From NCBI GenBank assembly GCA_964422415.1, contig CAYRBI010000004.1, positions 31,406 through 95,405 on the forward strand: a stretch of DNA of 64,000 bases, given 5' to 3'. Positions 34,922 through 43,564 of the stretch are shown in pieces. The stretch is from OLB16 sp964422415. Its GTDB lineage: Bacteria; Hinthialibacterota; Hinthialibacteria; OLB16. Below the pieces are notes generated by a model that was not told the origin of the DNA, ran no database searches, and worked only from the letters and a program-made list of their open reading frames with translations. The stretch's first letter is position 1. Every line of letters begins with the position of its first letter. Position numbers and translations under genes: made by a program.

Positions 34922-37900
34922 ATGTTTCGCAGCCCAGTCAAAAAGGATGGCACCATGGATTCCCGCCTTCGCGGGAATGACGGTTTCCAAAGGATTCCGC
35001 CAGTTTCGTCATTCCCGCGAAGGCGGGAATCCACGGTGCCATCACAGCCTCGAGTCTTTCATCGGGATATCACGAAATATCTTGGAGTATTGGGAGCCTT
35101 TATGGCCTTTCTGACCGTTCCTGTCTGGGCGGAGACCGCCGTTTATCCCGATGACTCCTATTCCAGTCCCCCTGTCGAAGAACGCCGTTGCTTCGATCAT
35201 CTTGATGGGATTCAGATCGTCCCCGGCCTGATTGCACGGACTCAGGGCTTCCACCATGACCGCATCGAGATGGTTGCCGTAGAGGGCGGGACCGCCACCC
35301 GCTGGCGCTTCAACCGCAAACAAGGGGTGAATGAGCCCACTGCCCTGGGTCTGGGGACCTGGATCCGTAGAGCCCCGGAGGCGGTGTCATTCTGGATCGA
35401 GAACCACTCACAACAACCCTTCACAGTCTCCCTCCTTTCCGATGAAATTTCTTGGCAACCAGGCACTGAAAACCGGGGTATCACCTGGATTATCGGTCCA
35501 GGCAAGCCAGTTGAACCAGGCTATAAGGGAGTGCTCTCCTTCCCCTGGACCGAGGCAGTGCCCGCGAAACCAGTTGATGGACGGCGAATCTCATATCCTC
35601 TGGGTAATCTCACGGTGGTCCTGCAGGGCATCCAGGATGAGACGGACTACGAGGTGGTACTCGACAACTTAACCATTTCATCCTCCCTGGCCATGGGGAT
35701 TAAGGTCACCCGCTTTGAGATTCCAGAGAAATCCAAGGTGGGTGAACCTTTACCTATCACGCTTTCCGCCACGGGTGAAATCCAGGATCGAACCCTTGAT
35801 CTGGAGTTCCTCCAGGGTCGGACCGTCGCTTGGCGTCTACGGCTCCAACCGGAGGAGCGAGAGGCACTGGCGCGGGAGAAGAGTGTGAACTTATCCCGCT
35901 CCATTCCCTGGTACCTTCCACCGGGGGACTACACAATTGTTGCCGTAGCTGGTGGATACCGGATACCGGGTTCCACAGCCACACTGGCGCTTGCGAATCC
36001 AGATCAACCCGGCCTCCCCAAGGCCGAACGCCGACTCGCGGGAGGGCGTCCCTCCTTGTTTGTTGAGGGGAAGCCCTTCACCTGGAATGGCTATGCCTCC
36101 TATGACTTCCAGCCGGGAAATGTCAACGATTTCGGCGCGCAAGACGCTACAGTGTTCTGTGTTCCCGCTAACGCGGGCCGGCATGTCCATCCCAATGTAT
36201 CGGGTCCTATCCTTCAACCGGATGGAACCTATGACTTCTCCGAATTCGATCAGAAGGTCTTGCAGTCTCTGGCCGCCAATCCAGAGGCCTTTCTTGTTCC
36301 GAGGGTTTCGCTCTCGCTGCCCGATTTCTGGATCGCGGAGCATGGAGGTGTGGCACTGGTTCGTACCGGGCAGGGGGATCTCGAATGGGAGGAAACAGGA
36401 CGCCGTCAGATTTCTCTGACGGCTGAGGGATGGCGCGAGGCCCAGACCGGGGGGCTGATCCAACTGATTGACCACTGCCGTAAACAACCATGGGCCAAAC
36501 GGGTCATTGGTTTTATCGAGGCGGGCGAGGTGACCGAGGAGTGGTTTGCCTGGGCCTGCAACGATGGCTTTTACTCCGATTACAGCCAGTCCAACCAGGC
36601 CGGTTTTGTGGAGTGGCTTAAAGAAGCAGGCCGCCAGCCGGTCCCGATTCCCAACCCCAAGGACCGTCAGAGACCCGGCTTTGACCTCTACCCCGGCGAT
36701 GCTCAGGGAAAAGCCGCTTCAGCATATGCCCAGTATTCCTCCTCGAAGACCGCCGAGACCATCCGTTACTTCGCCGAGGTGATCAAACGCGAGACCGGGG
36801 GGAAGAGTCTCGCTGGTTGCTTCTATGGTTATGTGGTGCAGCTGGCCGGAGAGCCGCGCCAACATTTAAGTGGGAACTTCGACCTGCGCGCGATTCTGGA
36901 TGATCCCAACATCGACTTCCTGGCGGGTATTCCGCTGCACAACTTCCGTGATTTTCTCGATGGCTATAATCCCTATATCTCCGCCACGGAGAGCATTCTT
37001 GCGGCCGGGAAACTCTACCTCAATGAGAATGATCTGTTCTCATTCCTGCATCCGTTGGTCTGGTACCGGGAGTACGACATAACAAATCCCCGGCGGGGAA
37101 CTCTGTTCATGCACCGCCGTGAGCTGGCTACAGATATGATCCATGGCACCCAGCGCCAGTGGTTCTCGCTCATGACCAGTTGGCATCACGATGCTGGTCT
37201 GATGAAGGAGCTGGGACGGCAGATCCAGTTGCGCAACTCGCTCCCCTCTTATGACATCACCGGGACCGAGCAGGTGGCCGTGGTGGTGGATGATAAGAGT
37301 TTCGCCTGGTATCCACCCGAGACCAAACAACCCAGCAATTGGATTCCTTCCCTCATGCGTTCGGTCGCGCATACCGGCGCTCCTTTGGGAGTGTGGCTGC
37401 TCTCCGATATCGACAAACTCCCAGAGCGGATCAAGGTGGTGGTGGTCTCTGGTTGCGCGGCCCCGGATTCCAAGGACTTGGCCAAACTTAAGACTGCAAT
37501 CCAAGCGGGTGGACGCTCATTCATGCTGGTTGGTCCAGTGGGACTCATCGACCCAGTGAAGGGTGAGTGGGATATCCAGCGGACAGCGGAACTGTCTGGT
37601 CTTGCGGTCCAGATCGAATCCGGAACTCATTCAAGCCGTTTTTCACTACCGGATGGGACTGCTTTAGGAGACTCAGCCGCGCTCCAGCCACGTCTCTTCG
37701 TGGCCAATGGCGCGTTGGCCTCATATTCGGACGGGAAAGGAGCTACCGCTTCAAGATCCCTAACCGGTGGCGGAACTCTCCTCTGGACCGGTGTGCCTCC
37801 CAGTAATGAAACCTGGCTGCGAACCTGGCTTGCTCAGGCGGGAGTGCACCTTTATGCCCCCGAGGGTTTCTTTGTCCATGCCAGCCATGACCTGGTCTCG

Positions 37901-38059
37901 GTGACCTCTCCCTTGCAGGGAAAGACCGAACTGGTCTGGCCGGAAGAGGTCACGGTGAAAGACCTGTTCGAGGACTGGAGCGGCCAGGGCCAAAAGATGA
38001 TCTGCCCCTTCGAAGCGGGACAGACACGGTTGTTTAGGGTGGAGAGGAAGGGTCGTTGA
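34922..38059 (+). CDS. secreted GH42-like (GH-A clan) glycoside hydrolase, putative
   Basis: Protein of about 1045 residues. The ATG at 34922 has GAAAGGA upstream. A signal-like helix (YLGVLGAFMAFLTVPVWAE) starts only at about residue 50, because a dispersed repeat has been inserted in frame between the start and this helix. A TTG or ATG near 35087-35102 may be the working start. Residues 75-370 are beta-rich. From about 370 (GKPFTWNGYASYDFQPG) a TIM-barrel-like domain resembles beta-galactosidase-type enzymes: RVIGFIEAGEVTEEW and KLYLNENDLF may carry the acid and nucleophile Glu. The last 350 residues have a GATase-like trimer-domain appearance. Substrate is unknown; the glycosidase neighbours suggest a galactose- or arabinose-containing polymer. 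Confidence 0.6.
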   Translation: MFRSPVKKDGTMDSRLRGNDGFQRIPPVSSFPRRRESTVPSQPRVFHRDITKYLGVLGAFMAFLTVPVWAETAVYPDDSYSSPPVEERRCFDHLDGIQIVPGLIARTQGFHHDRIEMVAVEGGTATRWRFNRKQGVNEPTALGLGTWIRRAPEAVSFWIENHSQQPFTVSLLSDEISWQPGTENRGITWIIGPGKPVEPGYKGVLSFPWTEAVPAKPVDGRRISYPLGNLTVVLQGIQDETDYEVVLDNLTISSSLAMGIKVTRFEIPEKSKVGEPLPITLSATGEIQDRTLDLEFLQGRTVAWRLRLQPEEREALAREKSVNLSRSIPWYLPPGDYTIVAVAGGYRIPGSTATLALANPDQPGLPKAERRLAGGRPSLFVEGKPFTWNGYASYDFQPGNVNDFGAQDATVFCVPANAGRHVHPNVSGPILQPDGTYDFSEFDQKVLQSLAANPEAFLVPRVSLSLPDFWIAEHGGVALVRTGQGDLEWEETGRRQISLTAEGWREAQTGGLIQLIDHCRKQPWAKRVIGFIEAGEVTEEWFAWACNDGFYSDYSQSNQAGFVEWLKEAGRQPVPIPNPKDRQRPGFDLYPGDAQGKAASAYAQYSSSKTAETIRYFAEVIKRETGGKSLAGCFYGYVVQLAGEPRQHLSGNFDLRAILDDPNIDFLAGIPLHNFRDFLDGYNPYISATESILAAGKLYLNENDLFSFLHPLVWYREYDITNPRRGTLFMHRRELATDMIHGTQRQWFSLMTSWHHDAGLMKELGRQIQLRNSLPSYDITGTEQVAVVVDDKSFAWYPPETKQPSNWIPSLMRSVAHTGAPLGVWLLSDIDKLPERIKVVVVSGCAAPDSKDLAKLKTAIQAGGRSFMLVGPVGLIDPVKGEWDIQRTAELSGLAVQIESGTHSSRFSLPDGTALGDSAALQPRLFVANGALASYSDGKGATASRSLTGGGTLLWTGVPPSNETWLRTWLAQAGVHLYAPEGFFVHASHDLVSVTSPLQGKTELVWPEEVTVKDLFEDWSGQGQKMICPFEAGQTRLFRVERKGR
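34949..35040. repeat. dispersed repeat family A, inverted-repeat copy inside a coding region
   Basis: Arms at 34949-34982 and 35007-35040 are reverse complements over 34 bases with one mismatch, around a 24-base centre. The right arm is identical over 34 bases to 40659-40692. About 20 bases after the right arm are also shared with the copy at 1548. The element is in frame with the glycosidase gene, adding codons ahead of its signal peptide. Confidence 0.85.
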
Positions 38060-38080
38060 TTGCGTTAGTTTCCATTTACA

Positions 38081-38389
38081 TCAGTCGTTTGTTGACCGGA
38101 TGCGGTAAGCCTTGAGATCCTCTGGAGAGATTTTCTCGGAGGGTACAAGGCGGTAATGCCTTTCCGTGGCAATGGCAATTTGTCTATCTGATTCCTCAAG
38201 TTCAAAGAGGGTGATCAGATCATATCGTATGAATTCTGCTACTATCGGACGACAAATCCGACCAGCGAACTTGGCCGCGCATAGGGCAAGGTCTTGTTCG
38301 ATCTGGACCACACTTAACCGGTCTTTTCCTCCCTTAGCTTGACTCGGGAGGATATAATGAGCATCTCTCCGGTCTACCCCAACCCAAGA
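38081..38389 (-). pseudogene. truncated nuclease-like gene remnant
   Basis: The reverse strand codes for about 103 residues resembling the C-terminal part of restriction-endonuclease-like proteins: SWVGVDRRDAHYILPSQAKG with a QAKGG motif recalling the E/QxK end of a PD-(D/E)xK site, then CRPIVAEFIRYDLITLFELE and ERHYRLVPSE. The only usable start (GTG 38311) lies inside this conserved part, and the frame above 38389 shows no homology-like pattern before a stop near 38470. The gene has therefore lost its 5' end. It sits between two glycosidase genes, close to copies of the dispersed repeat. The family assignment is from memory of similar sequences and is tentative. Confidence 0.6.
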
Positions 38390-38500
38390 TCTTCTCCCCC
38401 TCCCGTTGCATGGTCCTCTGACCGGGCATAGACTCCGCTTCGTGTTTGTATTGAATGCTTGGCGGTTTCATGACCTTTGGATGATAGGGAGGCTGACAGC

Positions 38501-40567
38501 ATGACCTGTGTGCAGAAGTTGTTCATCGGAATTATGGCGGGAGCCCTTCTCCCCGCTGCCCTCTATGCGGTTCCCACGGAGAACGAAATGAAGACCAAAC
38601 AGGCTTGGGCGGCATCCCTACGGGATGCGAGCGCGACAGGGCAGTTCTTCTCATTTCTCTATGATGGCAAATCCTCCAAGGACTTTCTGGCCTCATGGAA
38701 AACCGAGCGGTCCTCACGCCAGATCGATGGCAACCAGACCGAATACACAGTGATCTACACCGATCCCGCAACCGGCCTGTCGGTCCGGTGTGTGGGTATC
38801 GAATATTCCGACTTCCCAGCGGTGGAGTGGGTGCTTTACCTCAAGAATGGCGGAAGCGCCGACACACCCATCATCGATAACATACTGCCCCTCGATGGAG
38901 GCTTCGCGCTCCCACGCGACAAGGCCGCCCAGGTGCATCATGCCAATGGCAGCGAATGCCGTCTGGATGACTTCGCTCCGCACATGACCCCATTGGGACC
39001 CGATTCGCGCAACCCACAAGCCGAGTGGAGAGGCGAGGGCAACCCGGTCCGTATTGAGTCGAAGGGTGGACGATCCTCCTGTGGAGCGTTGCCTTTCTTC
39101 AATCTGGAGATGGCGGGGCAGGGAACCATGCTGGCGGTTGGCTGGACAGGCGACTGGGCAGCCTCCTTTTTCCGGACTGACACAGAGGTCCGTGCCCAGG
39201 CCGGAATGAAGAAAACCCACTTCAAATTGCTCGTGGGCGAGGAGGTTCGTACCCCGCGGATGATGCTTCTCTTCTGGGAGGGAGAGACACTCCGTGGACA
39301 TAACCAGCTGCGCCAGTTCATCCTGGCTCATCATACTCCCACCATCGGAGGCAAACGGGCACAAGCCCCAATAGCTAATGCCACCTGGGGCGGGAACTTC
39401 GCGGCCAAGCACATCGAGCATGGACTGTGGTGGAAACAGAATGGTCTGCCCCTCGACTACCTATGGGTGGATGCTGGCTGGTTCGGGGTGGATGAAGCCA
39501 AGGTGGGCGCGACCGTGTTCAACAGTGCCTGGGGACGTCTGGTGGGAGACTGGTTTCCCAATCCAGGATACTTCCCCCAGGGGATGAAACCGGTGGCCGA
39601 TGCCCTCAAGGAAGCCGGTGTCGGGTTGTTGATCTGGGTCGAGTCCGAGCGTGTCTTCAAGGGAACCCAGTGGACTAAGGAGCACCCCGAGTTTCTGGTC
39701 GGCCCCCAGGGCGACAACTTCCTCTTCAACCTGGGGGATGATGCCGCCCGGAAGTTCCTCACCGGTTACCTCGCGGATCTCATCCAGCAGAACAGCGTGG
39801 GTTGTTACCGTCAGGACTTCAACATGGAAATACGCCCCTTCTGGGACTCCATGGATGCCCCTGACCGGATTGGGATCGCCGAGATCAAGCACATCTCCGG
39901 AATGTATGCCATGTGGGATGAACTGCGGGGACGCTTCCCCGACCTGTTGATCGATAACTGCTCCAGTGGTGGACGGCGTATCGACCTGGAAACCATCTCG
40001 CGCAGCATCCCGCTCTGGAGGAGTGATGTCCAATGCTGGCCGGGTTTTGGTGTGACCGCCATGCAGGGCCAGACCCATGGGCTGGGAATGTGGGTACCAC
40101 TGAGCACAGGCGCTTTTGACCGTGAGGACACCTATGTTTTCCGGAGCGCCTTGGGGCCTGGCCTGGTGATGATCATGTACGACTTCGAGCAGGATACCGC
40201 CAAGCATTTTTCAGTGGACTGGCTCAAAACGCGCTTGAACGAACTCCAATCTGTCCGCAAGTATTTCGAGGGGGACTTCTACCCGCTCGTTTCATACTCC
40301 CTGACAGATGATATGTGGGCGGCCTGGCAGTATGACCGTCCCGACCTGGGTGAGGGCATGGTTCTGGCTCTACGGCGTCCCGATAGTGTGTTCGAGTCCA
40401 TGCGTCCAAACCTGCATGGCCTGTTGTCCGATGCCCTGTATGAACTGCTGTGTGTGGATACCTCGGAGAAGGTCATGCTGTCTGGGAAGGAACTCATGGA
40501 AAAGGGATTGGAAATCCGGATCAATGACCGGCCGGGATCACAGCTGTTCATCTATAAGAAACGTTAA
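38501..40567 (+). CDS. alpha-galactosidase, GH36 family
   Basis: Protein of 688 residues with a signal peptide (MTCVQKLFIGIMAGALLPAA). An N-terminal beta-sandwich precedes the catalytic barrel with PLDYLWVDAGWFG near residue 317, the nucleophile Asp439 in CYRQDFN and the acid/base Asp509 in LWRSDVQ; LLIDNCSSGGRRIDLE lies between them. It removes terminal alpha-galactose or related sugars outside the cytoplasm. The ATG at 38501 follows GGGAGG at nine bases; a TTG eight codons upstream is less likely. It is part of the carbohydrate locus with the GH42-like and GH127 enzymes. Confidence 0.93.
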   Translation: MTCVQKLFIGIMAGALLPAALYAVPTENEMKTKQAWAASLRDASATGQFFSFLYDGKSSKDFLASWKTERSSRQIDGNQTEYTVIYTDPATGLSVRCVGIEYSDFPAVEWVLYLKNGGSADTPIIDNILPLDGGFALPRDKAAQVHHANGSECRLDDFAPHMTPLGPDSRNPQAEWRGEGNPVRIESKGGRSSCGALPFFNLEMAGQGTMLAVGWTGDWAASFFRTDTEVRAQAGMKKTHFKLLVGEEVRTPRMMLLFWEGETLRGHNQLRQFILAHHTPTIGGKRAQAPIANATWGGNFAAKHIEHGLWWKQNGLPLDYLWVDAGWFGVDEAKVGATVFNSAWGRLVGDWFPNPGYFPQGMKPVADALKEAGVGLLIWVESERVFKGTQWTKEHPEFLVGPQGDNFLFNLGDDAARKFLTGYLADLIQQNSVGCYRQDFNMEIRPFWDSMDAPDRIGIAEIKHISGMYAMWDELRGRFPDLLIDNCSSGGRRIDLETISRSIPLWRSDVQCWPGFGVTAMQGQTHGLGMWVPLSTGAFDREDTYVFRSALGPGLVMIMYDFEQDTAKHFSVDWLKTRLNELQSVRKYFEGDFYPLVSYSLTDDMWAAWQYDRPDLGEGMVLALRRPDSVFESMRPNLHGLLSDALYELLCVDTSEKVMLSGKELMEKGLEIRINDRPGSQLFIYKKR

Positions 40568-40606
40568 GAGGGGGCTGAGAGGGAGTGGGGGCTTCGTAGT
40601 CCTTCT

Positions 40607-40692
40607 GTGGATTCCCGCCTTCGCGGGAATGACAGAATAGGCGAAATCCCTCGGAAATCGTCATTCCCGCGAAGGCGGGAATCCACGGTGCC
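40607..40692. repeat. dispersed repeat family A, inverted-repeat copy
   Basis: Arms 40607-40633 and 40660-40686 are perfect 27-base reverse complements; the right arm with its tail (40659-40692) is identical to 35007-35040. It lies in the 251-base space between the alpha-galactosidase and the MFS transporter. The rest of that space shows only an AGGAGG ribosome site before 40819. Confidence 0.85.
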
Positions 40693-40818
40693 AACAGAAC
40701 TTCGAATTATTCGCTGGGGTGTTCGGCCATGGGGCTATGTGATTGCCCTTGGTTCGATTGAAGACTAGGCTTTGGGCACTTTGTGCTTTGCATCTTCGCG
40801 TTTGTTCAGGAGGTTGCC

Positions 40819-42039
40819 ATGGATTGGGGTTTACGTATCAAGTTGTCGGTTATGATGCTTTTGCAGTACGTAATCTGGGGGGCCTGGTGGGTGCCTCTCG
40901 CGGCCTATATTGGGGCCAAGTCGGATGGAGGTGTGCTGGATCTGACAGGCGCTCAGGTCGGATGGATATACTCCACCTCGGCGATCGCGGCGATCATCAC
41001 CCCGTTTTTTATTGGGATGGTGGCGGACCGCTATTTCTCGACGGAACGTTGTCTGGGCGTTCTTCATATTCTGGGTGGCGTGTTCCTGTACCTGGCTTCT
41101 TTGGCGGGTGAGGGTCAGTTTGGTTATCTTATCACTCTCATCCTGTTGCACTTTCTCTGCTATATGCCCACCCTCGTGTTGACCAATTCGATCAGCTTCC
41201 GCAACATGAGCCGTCCCGATCAGGAGTTCCCTGGTGTGCGTGTCTTCGGAACCATTGGCTGGATTGTGATCGGTCAGGTGATTGGATTCAAACTGTTTGG
41301 ACTCAGCGAGGTATCCGCTGTACCGATGCAGATGGGCGCTTATGCGAGTTTCATTCTCGGTGTCTACTGCTTCTTCCTGCCGCACACCCCGCCGACACAC
41401 AAGAAGGGCGATGTGCTCATCTTCACCAAGGCCTGCACCATGATGAAGGACCCTGGTTTCGCGATCTTCATCGTGGTCTCCTTCCTGATCTCCATTGTGC
41501 TGGCCTTCTACTATCAGTTGGCCAACCAATTTCTTCATGCCATCAATGCTCCCTATCCGCAGGCCCTCCAAACAGTCGGGCAGATCACCGAGATGGTGCT
41601 GTTGCCCTTCCTGCCCTGGTTTGTCTACCGGCTGGGAATCCGCTGGACCATCGCCCTGGGGATGGCGGCCTGGTGCATCCGTTACTTTGTCTTCTCCACC
41701 CTCTCGATCTGGCCCATCGCGCTGATCGCTCTTCCGCTCCATGGTATCTGTTATGACTTCTTCTTCGTGACCTCTCAGATCTATGTCGATGAAGAAGCTC
41801 CAGCGGATATCCGTGCCAGCGCCCAGGGCTTCCTGGGTATGGTGACCCTGGGCCTGGGGATGTTCTTTGGAAGTCTCATGGCGGGTTACACAAAGGACTG
41901 GGCCACTGTAGCCGAGGTGACCAACTGGTTTAAGCTGTGGATGGTGCCCTTCGCCGGCGCGTTGGTTTCAATCATTCTCTTCATGATCTTCTTCCGTGAA
42001 CCAGTCCGGAAGAACGGCAACAACAAAGCCGTTGCTTGA
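40819..42039 (+). CDS. MFS transporter, nucleoside:H+ symporter (NupG)-like
   Basis: Protein of 406 residues with about twelve hydrophobic helices. The opening MDWGLRIKLSVMMLLQYVIWGAWW and IITPFFIGMVADRYFSTERC are typical of the nucleoside/H+ symporter group, and GVRVFGTIGWIVIGQ of its fifth helix. In related phyla such genes lie in sugar clusters and may carry sugars or nucleosides; the substrate is not decided by sequence. AGGAGG lies seven bases before the ATG at 40819; an earlier ATG at 40783 has no ribosome site. It is downstream of the alpha-galactosidase. Confidence 0.85.
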   Translation: MDWGLRIKLSVMMLLQYVIWGAWWVPLAAYIGAKSDGGVLDLTGAQVGWIYSTSAIAAIITPFFIGMVADRYFSTERCLGVLHILGGVFLYLASLAGEGQFGYLITLILLHFLCYMPTLVLTNSISFRNMSRPDQEFPGVRVFGTIGWIVIGQVIGFKLFGLSEVSAVPMQMGAYASFILGVYCFFLPHTPPTHKKGDVLIFTKACTMMKDPGFAIFIVVSFLISIVLAFYYQLANQFLHAINAPYPQALQTVGQITEMVLLPFLPWFVYRLGIRWTIALGMAAWCIRYFVFSTLSIWPIALIALPLHGICYDFFFVTSQIYVDEEAPADIRASAQGFLGMVTLGLGMFFGSLMAGYTKDWATVAEVTNWFKLWMVPFAGALVSIILFMIFFREPVRKNGNNKAVA

Positions 42040-42053
42040 TCTGTATAAAGACA

Positions 42054-42082
42054 TAGGGGCGGGCTGTCCTGGCCCGCCCCTA
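42054..42082. terminator. bidirectional hairpin between convergent genes
   Basis: TAGGGGCGGG (42054-42063) pairs perfectly with CCCGCCCCTA (42073-42082) around a nine-base loop. The transporter stop is 15 bases away, and the stop codon of the reverse gene forms part of the stem. No U-run follows on either strand. Confidence 0.6.
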
Positions 42083-42274
42083 CATCCAAATCTCTCCCGG
42101 TCTCTCTTTACTGTTAAGCATCTCTCTGATTTCTACCGCCTGTTCTTGATTGCGGCAGGGGATGAGGAGTTTGTTTTTACCGGTCTTGTGATTCCAAACA
42201 GCGTAAGTTCCCGCCAATGTTAGGATGACTTCGAACTGCCGCCCAGCGTTTTCCGGGACATTGATTCGAGTCAT
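42080..42274 (-). CDS. small hypothetical protein
   Basis: Protein of 64 residues, mostly charged and beta-rich (RQFEVILTLAGTYAVWNH, NKLLIPCRNQEQAVEIREML). AGGAG lies seven bases before the ATG, and the gene starts 14 bases after the HEPN gene on the same strand. Size and position would fit an antitoxin or accessory protein for the HEPN gene, but no family was recognised. Confidence 0.6.
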   Translation of the reverse strand: MTRINVPENAGRQFEVILTLAGTYAVWNHKTGKNKLLIPCRNQEQAVEIREMLNSKERPGEIWM

Positions 42275-42288
42275 GGTTGATCTCCTGG

Positions 42289-42711
42289 CTAATCATAGTT
42301 TCTTCGCAACACGTCAAGGAGAAACCGTACCTCCACTACAAGCTGGACAGATTTTGCGAAGACTGTCTCAAGTGAAAACTCGTTATAGGTGTGATAGGAC
42401 TCATGCCACGCGACATCGTAATCGAACCAATGCTCTGGGTCCTCAATCAATGCATGTTGTGCGGCAATCCGGAATAAGTCCCTCCTACTCCGTGGTTCAG
42501 ATGCCTCGGGGCTGATATTCAAGCGGAGCCAACGTTGGATCGCTTTGCAGGAAATTTCGTAAGTGAATGTGAAACGTTTGATAACTCCAGACTTCAAGAC
42601 CTCACACAGAGGAGTATCAAATTTTAGGAAATGTTCCTCGTCCTGAGTGATTTGGACTGCCTCTTCGAGAGACTTGATGGCCTTTTCTAGTGACTGAAGA
42701 TACAGAGGCAT
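42289..42711 (-). CDS. HEPN-domain protein (HI0074 / nucleotidyltransferase substrate-binding family)
   Basis: Protein of 140 helical residues with the family hallmark SGVIKRFTFTYEISCKAIQRWL (about 41-62) and an Rx4H motif, Arg81-His86 (RIAAQH), the HEPN RNase pattern. Members normally pair with an MNT nucleotidyltransferase as toxin and antitoxin. No MNT gene lies next to it; the only one in the window is at 436. The ATG at 42709-42711 has GGGAGGGAG just upstream; the open frame extends further but into the upstream gene. It lies 31 bases after nuoC and 14 bases before a small gene. Confidence 0.85.
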   Translation of the reverse strand: MPLYLQSLEKAIKSLEEAVQITQDEEHFLKFDTPLCEVLKSGVIKRFTFTYEISCKAIQRWLRLNISPEASEPRSRRDLFRIAAQHALIEDPEHWFDYDVAWHESYHTYNEFSLETVFAKSVQLVVEVRFLLDVLRRNYD

Positions 42712-42742
42712 CGCGCTCCCTCCCGGGTATGATTGTGATGTG

Positions 42743-43309
42743 TCACTCCGGCCGCTGTAACGATCCCTCGCTACCATCCGGTGAGGTGGGACTAATGGGA
42801 GGCACTTCCGCTTTCTCCGGCAATGGCTGTCCCTCCCAAGGGAACATGGAGTCATCCGGCATGACATAGTCCTTACGGAGTGGGTGGCCTTCCCAATCCT
42901 CCGAGAGGAGGATCCGTTTCAGATTGGGGTGGCCCTCATAGATGATCCCGAGCAGGTCGAAGGCCTCGCGCTCATGCCAGTTGGCGCCACGCCATACCAG
43001 CGCAACCGAAGGCACGACGGGATGCTCTTTCGGACACTCGGTCTTGAGCACGAGTTTGTGGCGTTCCGTGAGTGAGTAGAGGTGGATGACCGAGGCCAGG
43101 TACTCGCCGTAATCAACCCCGGAGACACAGTGGCACATTTTAAAATCCAACCGTGGGTCCTGTTTTACGAATGTGGCCACTTCGACGAGGGCCGTAGTGG
43201 GCACCTTGATGAACGGATCTCCACCCTCACTGGTTTGAGCATAATACTCCAGACCACGGTTCTCGAACTGCAGATTCAGAAGGTCGAAGACTTCTTGAGG
43301 GGTCATCAT
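42743..43309 (-). CDS. nuoC: NADH-quinone oxidoreductase subunit C, isolated
   Basis: Protein of 188 residues with the 30-kDa subunit pattern: VALVWRGANWHEREAFDLLG, then YEGHPNLKRILLSEDWEGHPLRKDY. It is the peripheral-arm subunit next to NuoD in complex I. The ATG at 43307-43309 (ATGATG) follows GGAGCAAGC. The C-terminal 30 residues are Pro/Ser/Glu-rich and not conserved in the family. No other nuo gene is nearby, so it is either an extra copy or a scattered complex I gene. It is divergent from the Gfo/Idh gene, with 255 bases between, in which nothing else was recognised. Confidence 0.88.
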   Translation of the reverse strand: MMTPQEVFDLLNLQFENRGLEYYAQTSEGGDPFIKVPTTALVEVATFVKQDPRLDFKMCHCVSGVDYGEYLASVIHLYSLTERHKLVLKTECPKEHPVVPSVALVWRGANWHEREAFDLLGIIYEGHPNLKRILLSEDWEGHPLRKDYVMPDDSMFPWEGQPLPEKAEVPPISPTSPDGSEGSLQRPE

Positions 43310-43564
43310 GCTTGCTCCAATCGCACTGCCCGGTGGGTTGGCGGAACATCTTCCTGACCACACGCGAGCTGGGAACCCATACAGACGGGCGGATTCGATC
43401 ATTGGCGAAGGGGAGCGTGTTTTCAAGGGCTCTCAATAAGAGTATTCTTCAGCCGACAATTGAAGCGATTGGGGGGGAACCTTCCTGCACGAAGAGCCAG
43501 CCAATCCGATGTATTCAAGGTGCTCCCATGGGCACCTCACCATGATGGAAAAAGGAGACTTGTG

